NCBI GenBank assembly: GCA_013350335.1
Contig: CM023539.1
Location: 35,264,631-35,328,630 of the forward strand
From: Chimonanthus salicifolius
Taxonomy: Eukaryota > Streptophyta > Magnoliopsida > Laurales > Calycanthaceae
Length of the DNA stretch: 64,000 bases
Reading direction: 5' to 3'
Part shown: piece by piece, positions 58,370-64,000 of the stretch
How the letters are laid out: each line of letters begins with the position of its first letter
How positions within the stretch are numbered: the stretch's first letter is position 1
The notes under the pieces: model-generated
Seen by the model: the letters and a program-made list of their open reading frames with translations, nothing else
What the model was told of the DNA's origin: nothing
Databases searched by the model: none
Made by a program: the position numbers and the translations under genes

Positions 58370-58900
58370 GATATTCCAGGCAAGGACACCTGTAAGGTGG
58401 GGACAGCCTGCGATGTGATGTGATGAGATATTTTAGGCTATGACACCTGTAGAGTAGGGACAATTTGCGATGTGATGTGATGAGATATTGTAGGCTAGGA
58501 CATCTGTAGGGTGGGGATAACCTGCGATGTGATGTGATGAGATATTCCAAGCCAGGACACCTGTAGGGTGGGGAAAACTTGCGATGTGATGTGATGAGAT
58601 ATTCCAGGCTATGACACATGTAGGGTGGGGACAGCCTCCTGTGTGATGTGATGAGATATTCCAAGCTACGACACCTATAGGGTGGAGACAGCCTGCGGTG
58701 TAGTGTGAGATGGGATTCTAGGTTATGACACCTGTAGGGTGGGTACAGTCTGAAGTATGGTATTCCAGGCTATGATACCTGCAGGGTGGGTACAGTCTGA
58801 GGTATGGTATTCCAGGCTAGGACACTTGTATGGTGGGGACAACCTGTGGTATGATGTTGTATAATGTTTCGGGCTAAGACACCTTCGGGGTGTGGATAAT
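58370..58900 (+). repeat. 57-bp minisatellite, about 9 degenerating copies
   Basis: Units of GATATTCCAGGCTATGACAC plus CTGTAGGGTGGGGACAGCCT and a GATGTGATGTGATGA tail start at 58370, 58427, 58484 and onward with a strict 57-bp period at first, decaying after about 58700. The period is a multiple of three, so a minus-strand open frame (58242-58664) runs through with a 19-residue repeat; it is a by-product of the period, not a gene. Confidence 0.95.
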
Positions 58901-60062
58901 CTGTGGTGTGTGTGGGTTTTCGTGGAAGTGGCCCAAGAAGTAAGACGGTCGTAGAGTACGTTGAGTGCATACTACGTCGCCCTGGGAGCCAGATGGGTTG
59001 CATGTCTGTTCGTCCACATTTTGGCTGAGTGATGTGGCAGTGTAGTTACCCACAGTTATGACTTTGGAGTTCATTGTCGAGACTTGTGTTGGGGGTGTTG
59101 ACTCACCGGGAATTTATGGGCGCCTAACGAGTGAGTTCGACCGACTCATTCGCTAGAAGACCTATAGAATTCCGTGAGGGGTGCTTATGCCAGTTGTGTG
59201 GAGACTGGCAAGCGGGGCCCGAGGTCACAGGTGTGACTACTGGGGGTCTGGTACTCAGTTGAGGAGACCACAGATGAGTCTGGTTGGTAGTCCGTTGAGG
59301 ATTAGCATGGTAGTTACCCCCACGTGATAGTTTGTTTGGACTCCAGTGAGCCCAGCTTATGGGTTAGTTGTGGTACGTGTGCGGGTTGTCCTTTGAGGGT
59401 CATAAGACTGGATAAGGGCTAGAGACCTTGATCTGACTGAGGATCAGTGTGTGTACCCGTGGATGGGTGGACTGCTGCAGTTAGGCATATAAGGGAGTTG
59501 CATTGGGTTGGTTAGAGGATATTCTGGAGGCCCGATTGACGTGGGCCCGTGTGCTAGGGGTACACGTTTGTATGGTCATGCATGTAAACATTCTAGACAT
59601 TGAAATGTCGATATGATTATATGCAGTGTATGCTTGATGACTTATGATGCATGTGTTACCCTCACTGGGCATGTAGAGCTCACCCCCTTGCCTCACAGGT
59701 ACTTCATAGAGGAAGGGTTGGCGGGACCCTCAGTTGGACGTTGGACGTAGAGTTGTAGATTTGTACTTTGTCATGGTTCCATCATGTAATTGAGGACTTT
59801 CTGATGTATTTGAGATATGTGTACTTTTCATTGAGTTTGATGACTATAATAATGGAATGAGGTTATTGTTACCGATTATGACTAATACTTTATTGGTACT
59901 ATTGGTTATTGGTTTAATTGTGGGTTGCTCGTGATTACTTTGAATTGCAGGAGCAGTGTCCCCCATTTAAAAAAAAATATATACCCTGAAATAGTAATAG
60001 ATCGGATTTGGGACCTTGTATTAATTTAACGTACTCGTAGCGGGATGGGTCGTTACAGGTTT

Positions 60063-62465
60063 CCTTTGTATTTGAGACCTTCTTAAGGTTATTTCTTATG
60101 GCTGTTCTACAATCGATTCATCAGTGGTGATGGCTTCTTCTTGGAGTAATTGATCATTCAAGTGTTGTTATGTTTCATTATATTGTTCAATGACATTAGG
60201 AACAACGACAGCAGGCTTCGAAGTTACGGGCATAGGGACTTGTACCCTCACTTCTTGTACATTCACACTTCTTATTATATCAGTCCCACTAACTTCACCA
60301 TTCTCTATGAATCTTACATTTTCGGTTTCTACAATCCTTAGTCTATGGTTTGGGCAATAAAATTTATACCATTTGGACTTCTTAGGGTAACCGATGAAGT
60401 AACCATTGATTGTCCTCTCATCAAGCTTCTTTTCATGTGGATTATATATTCTTGCTTCTGCAGGACAACCCCATACATGTATGTGTCTTAAACTAGGTTT
60501 TCTTCCTGTCTACAGTTCAAAATGTGTCTTATGAACTGACTTACTAGGAACCCTGTTCAATATGTACATTGCGGTCCTTAATGCATACATCCACAACATA
60601 ATAGGTAAAGTGCTATTAAACAGCATCTTCCTAACTATATCCATAAGTGTATGGCTACACATTTCAGCAACACCGTTCTGTTGAGGCATACCAGGCATTG
60701 TGTATTGTGTTAGAATACCACGACTTTATAGGAATCTAGCAAACGGCCTCGGGTGTTGACTTGTTTCATCATATCTTCCATAATATTCATCGCCCTTATT
60801 AGATCTTATGACATTCACCTTTATATCTAATTGTCTTTCTACCTCAGTGATGAATATCTTTACGGAATTAACCACTTGAGATTTATCGTACAACAGATAA
60901 ATGTAACAATAATGTGAAAAATCATATATAAAGGTGATAAAATAAGATTCTCTACCAAAAGATGGAACATCAAATGGGCCACATATGTCAATGTGAATCA
61001 ATTCAAGTAGCCCTTTACTTATTGTGGCACATTTTTTAATGTGTTTGGTTTGCTTACCCTTAATACATTCCACACACACATCTAAGTCAGTAAAGTCGAG
61101 ACTCGGTAGAATCACTTTCTTTACTAATCTTTCAATTCTATTACAGGATATATGTCTCAATCTTTTATGCCACAAAATTGAGGAATTTTCATTAATTAAT
61201 TCACGTTTAATACCAACATTATGATGCAAGGTTAGGACAGAATTTATAAAAGCATCATCAAGTTTCAAACGATAAAAACCATCAATCATCAACCCATATC
61301 AAATAAAAGAAAATGATTTAAATAAACTAAAAGTATTTTGTCCAAACCTACAATGAAAACCATCAAGGTTTAATTTAGAAATTGAAATTAAGTTTCAAGC
61401 AATGGTGGGAACAAAAGACAATTAAGCAAAATTCAAATGATATCCAATATCAAGAAAGAGATGATAGGTTCCTATGGCTTCAGCTGGTACCCTTTCCCGA
61501 TTGCCCATGTAGAGAGAGACTTTAGTTGGATTAGTGTCTGGATTGTAAGGAATCCCTACATCGTATTACAAAAATAAGTTGTTGTCCCAGAATCAAGCCA
61601 CCAAGTGTTAGAGAAAACTTCATTTAAATTAGATTCGAAACATGCTGAAATGTAATTTATACATTTCTTTTCGAACCACACTTTCCTCTTATGGAAGTCT
61701 TTCTGAAAGTGTCATTGCTTCTTGCAGAAGTAACACCTCACACCACCAGCTTTCCCATTTTCATGAGCCTGGGAACTCGTACTAGACTCATAAGATTTGA
61801 CATTGACTTTCTTAAACTTTTTGGGCTTAAATCCCATTTTCTTTATAGGCTCTTGACTAGTGAAATGATTGACTAGTGACTCATTTGCTTAAGTATGGTC
61901 TCCTCTTGAATTAACATACTGGACAATTCACTAACTTGCCATTTAGCTTTCATGGTGTTATAGTTAATTTGAATGACCCATACTGAGGAGGTAACGATTT
62001 CAAAATAAACTAAACCAAAAAAGAGTCATCAACAATCATTTCTAAGTTCTTCAATTGAGCAGCGATGTTGGTTATCTCAATCACATGCTCATACATGCCA
62101 CGACTCCCATCGAATTTCATGGTGGTAAGTCTGGCCATAAGTGTCTCGGCTAGAGACTTGTCAATAGACTTGAACTTTTCTTTTATACTCTTGGGGAATT
62201 CTTTAGCATTATCAAAAGTAGGTAGGGAGGACTTGATATTGTTGGTCATTGTCATGCATATTAACTTGAGGCCAAGTCTATTTGACTTAACCCACGCTTC
62301 ATGGGATAACCTCTCTGCAGTTGTACTCTCATGAGTAATAGTAGACTTATCATCAATCAATGTCTGATCAAGGTCGAGTACACCTAAATGAAACTCATCT
62401 TTTTCTTTCCATTCAGAGAAGTTTAACCCATTAAGCATGGGAACACATGAGGATCGCATATGCAA
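60063..62465 (-). pseudogene. Ty1/copia gag, zinc-knuckle and integrase segment
   Basis: Minus strand: gag 62465-62010 (PMLNGLNFSEWKEKDEFHLG, SLAETLMARLTTMKFDGSRG); a decayed Cys/His zinc-knuckle zone near 61700; a pre-integrase zinc domain (LWHKRLRHISCNRIERLVKK, CVECIKGKQTK); the integrase core (HIDICGPFDVPSFGRESYFI, then IRSNKGDEYYGRY in place of the usual D…E context); and PQQNGVAEMCSHTLMDIVRK. Protease is not clearly readable. Frames are broken repeatedly. The family is a common plant copia type; the copy is dead. Confidence 0.92.
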
Positions 62466-63017
62466 TGGAACAGATAATGAAGCTGCAAAATAGACATAAT
62501 TTCATGATCACTACATAATGCTATGAGTTTTAAGTATTATTTGAAACACTAAATAATTTATCTTAGTGAATAGTATTATCGAATCTACCTTTGTGAAATC
62601 TTATGATACACTATTCAAACGTTACGGTGATTCCCAATCACCGATAAGACTAATCAACTAAGTACAAATGACTAAATATCGTAGGCACCTTTGAGTGTCC
62701 GTACTAAAACTAACCACAAGTACCCGTCAATTATCCTACCCCAATCCGTTAACCACTCGGAACCGTGCACCTTTGGGCCAACCTATTATCTGTATAATTA
62801 GGGATTACAATTTGCAAGGTTATCATTATTCAATACTTGAGAAGAGTAATGAATCTTGGTTATAAGACTCGAAATTCGACTCATTCCGATTGAGCAACTT
62901 TGGTACCTACCAAATCGTATATTTATGTGATTTTAAGTAAAAAACAATGACCTTACTATATTATAGAATTAACAAAGTTTATATTCAATTCAAAAAACTT
63001 TCATATAAAACACATAT
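62466..63017 (-). other. 5' leader region of the copia element
   Basis: Non-coding sequence upstream of gag in minus sense. No clear primer binding site is recognisable before the gap. Confidence 0.4.
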
Positions 63018-63117
63018 NNNNNNNNNNNNNNNNNNNNNNNNNNNNNNNNNNNNNNNNNNNNNNNNNNNNNNNNNNNNNNNNNNNNNNNNNNNNNNNNNNN
63101 NNNNNNNNNNNNNNNNN
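63018..63117. other. Assembly gap (100 N)
   Basis: Exactly 100 unknown bases, the usual placeholder for a scaffold join of unknown size. Continuity across it should not be assumed. Confidence 1.
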
Positions 63118-64000
63118 ATATTGATTGGATGAATAAATGCACATTTTTAAACTCTCTAAATTTTTATGGCTTTAAATTATTTTCAAGTCCCTCAGCATGA
63201 TTTATAAATACGAGGCTCCAAAAACTATCTTGATTGGATCAATAAAGTCATATTTATAAGCTCTCAAAATTTTGATGATTTTAACATATTTTTAATTCTT
63301 TTAGCTCAATATATCAAAATTTAAAACATCTTAGCCAAGATTTCAATCTACTAAAATTTGGTAATATTTTTATGTAGTATCCAAATGACAAGATTTTAAT
63401 CTATTAGGATTTAAGTAGATTAACCACTCTGCTATCTTCAAAATCTTGTAAATAAGAATCGACTGTTTGCCAAACACACCCTTACTCTAAAACTTTAAAA
63501 AGTGATATCTAAAGATGAATAAAAATAAAGCAAACGATAAACTAAATATTTAAATGCAATATATAATACAGTGTGAAACAACACTTTTGTTGACATGCAT
63601 GGCCCAGGCACAAACTATGACTTTTTAAGATATTTTTCATTTTGATAGGTAATGATTGTAGGTGGGGCCTATGAAAATTATTGAATATAATTTGCATGCA
63701 CCCCACCAACCCAATCCTTCAAATCATCCAGTGTCAACTGACAAATATGGCCCAAGTGGAACTAATAGTGACTACTCAAAGTTTATCCTGTATCACTTGG
63801 TGAACATCAAGTCTGAGTGATATCTTTCACTGACAGCTGGCACATTTCCTCGTAGAGGTATTTGGATCAGAATCAGTTCATGGGAGGTGGTTTTGCTTCT
63901 GATCAAACAAGTACACCATAGTGGAGCCGTATCTCTCTTAATAGACTTATCCAGCTCTCACTCCTCTCTCCTCTCTCTCTTTCAGTTGGTAAACTTACTG
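63118..64000. other. Intergenic, no gene identified
   Basis: AT-rich sequence that becomes CT-rich in the last 60 bases (CTCCTCTCTCCTCTCTCTCTTTCAG), which could be a 5' leader or intron end of a gene beyond the window. Too little to call. Confidence 0.4.

Larger units (their letters stand above)
55974..60057 (+). mobile_element. 4.08-kb solo LTR (or coding-less LTR element) nested in copia
   Basis: It starts TGTAACGACCCG and ends GGGTCGTTACA, obeying TG..CA. It is flanked by GGTCT (55969-55973) and GGTTT (60058-60062), a 5-bp duplication with one change. Removing it rejoins the copia reading frame exactly (…QRKP/AISNDYVV…). It has a TATATAAA at ~56289 followed by a CT-rich leader-like stretch, a transcribed-looking region, two minisatellites (58021-58360 and 58370-58900) and no retroviral coding sequence. 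LTRs of this length are known in the Tat/Ogre lineage, but the lineage cannot be assigned here. Confidence 0.82.

Noticed and set aside
58242..58664. 140-codon minus-strand open frame with 19-residue repeats
   Set aside because: It exists only because the minisatellite period (57 bp) is divisible by three; no start context, promoter or family.
63118..64000. A gene start at the right edge
   Set aside because: Only a CT-rich tract with an AG is visible; no coding sequence to support it.

Overview
This is nuclear DNA of a flowering plant. The evidence is intron-rich genes with GT..AG junctions, plant-specific families (a LAC17-type laccase and a CYP72A P450), plant LTR retrotransposons, a LINE, tRNA-derived SINEs, hAT- and Mutator-like elements, and a nuclear fragment of plastid 16S rDNA. 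The species cannot be fixed from the window. Introns of 2-9 kb loaded with transposons suggest a large-genome, probably woody lineage.

Four host genes are recognisable, all on the + strand. (1) 2458-4806: the last two exons of the proteasome maturation factor UMP1; its 5' exons are not in the window. (2) 8952-22274: the delta subunit of the translation factor eIF2B, seven coding exons giving 689 aa, with an 8.85-kb first intron holding a degenerate + strand LTR retrotransposon, a minus-strand Ty3/gypsy relic and a truncated LINE with clean target-site duplications. (3) 32381-35642: a complete six-exon LAC17-like laccase (584 aa) with all copper-ligand motifs. (4) 49326-52370: a complete five-exon CYP72A-type cytochrome P450 (514 aa). 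They share no obvious pathway and are ordinary neighbours separated by transposon-rich DNA.

The spaces between genes are the interesting part. At 22.6-31.6 kb there are two copies of a short CGGCCGATA-rich element, each with an exact 8-bp target duplication, then a tandem duplication (27090-28363 / 28364-30880) carrying plastid 16S rRNA 3'-end DNA. Only the second copy holds a 952-bp hAT-like element that has captured part of a RabA/Rab11 GTPase gene; the first copy keeps the empty site. At 39.7-49.1 kb a second tandem duplication (39689-42478 / 42479-49113) lies directly upstream of the P450. Its second copy contains two related foldback elements (42896-44941 and 46643-47526), each with an 8-bp target duplication, each absent from the first copy, and each built from long inverted arms packed with short palindromes. 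The larger one carries a broken gene fragment.

From 53.4 kb to the end lies a decayed minus-strand Ty1/copia element (gag, integrase, RT, RNase H). It is split by a 4.08-kb solo-LTR-like insertion (55974-60057) with two minisatellites. A 100-base assembly gap sits at 63018-63117.

The best candidate for something undescribed is the palindrome-rich foldback family, supported by internal empty-site controls. No novel enzymatic or defence system is visible.
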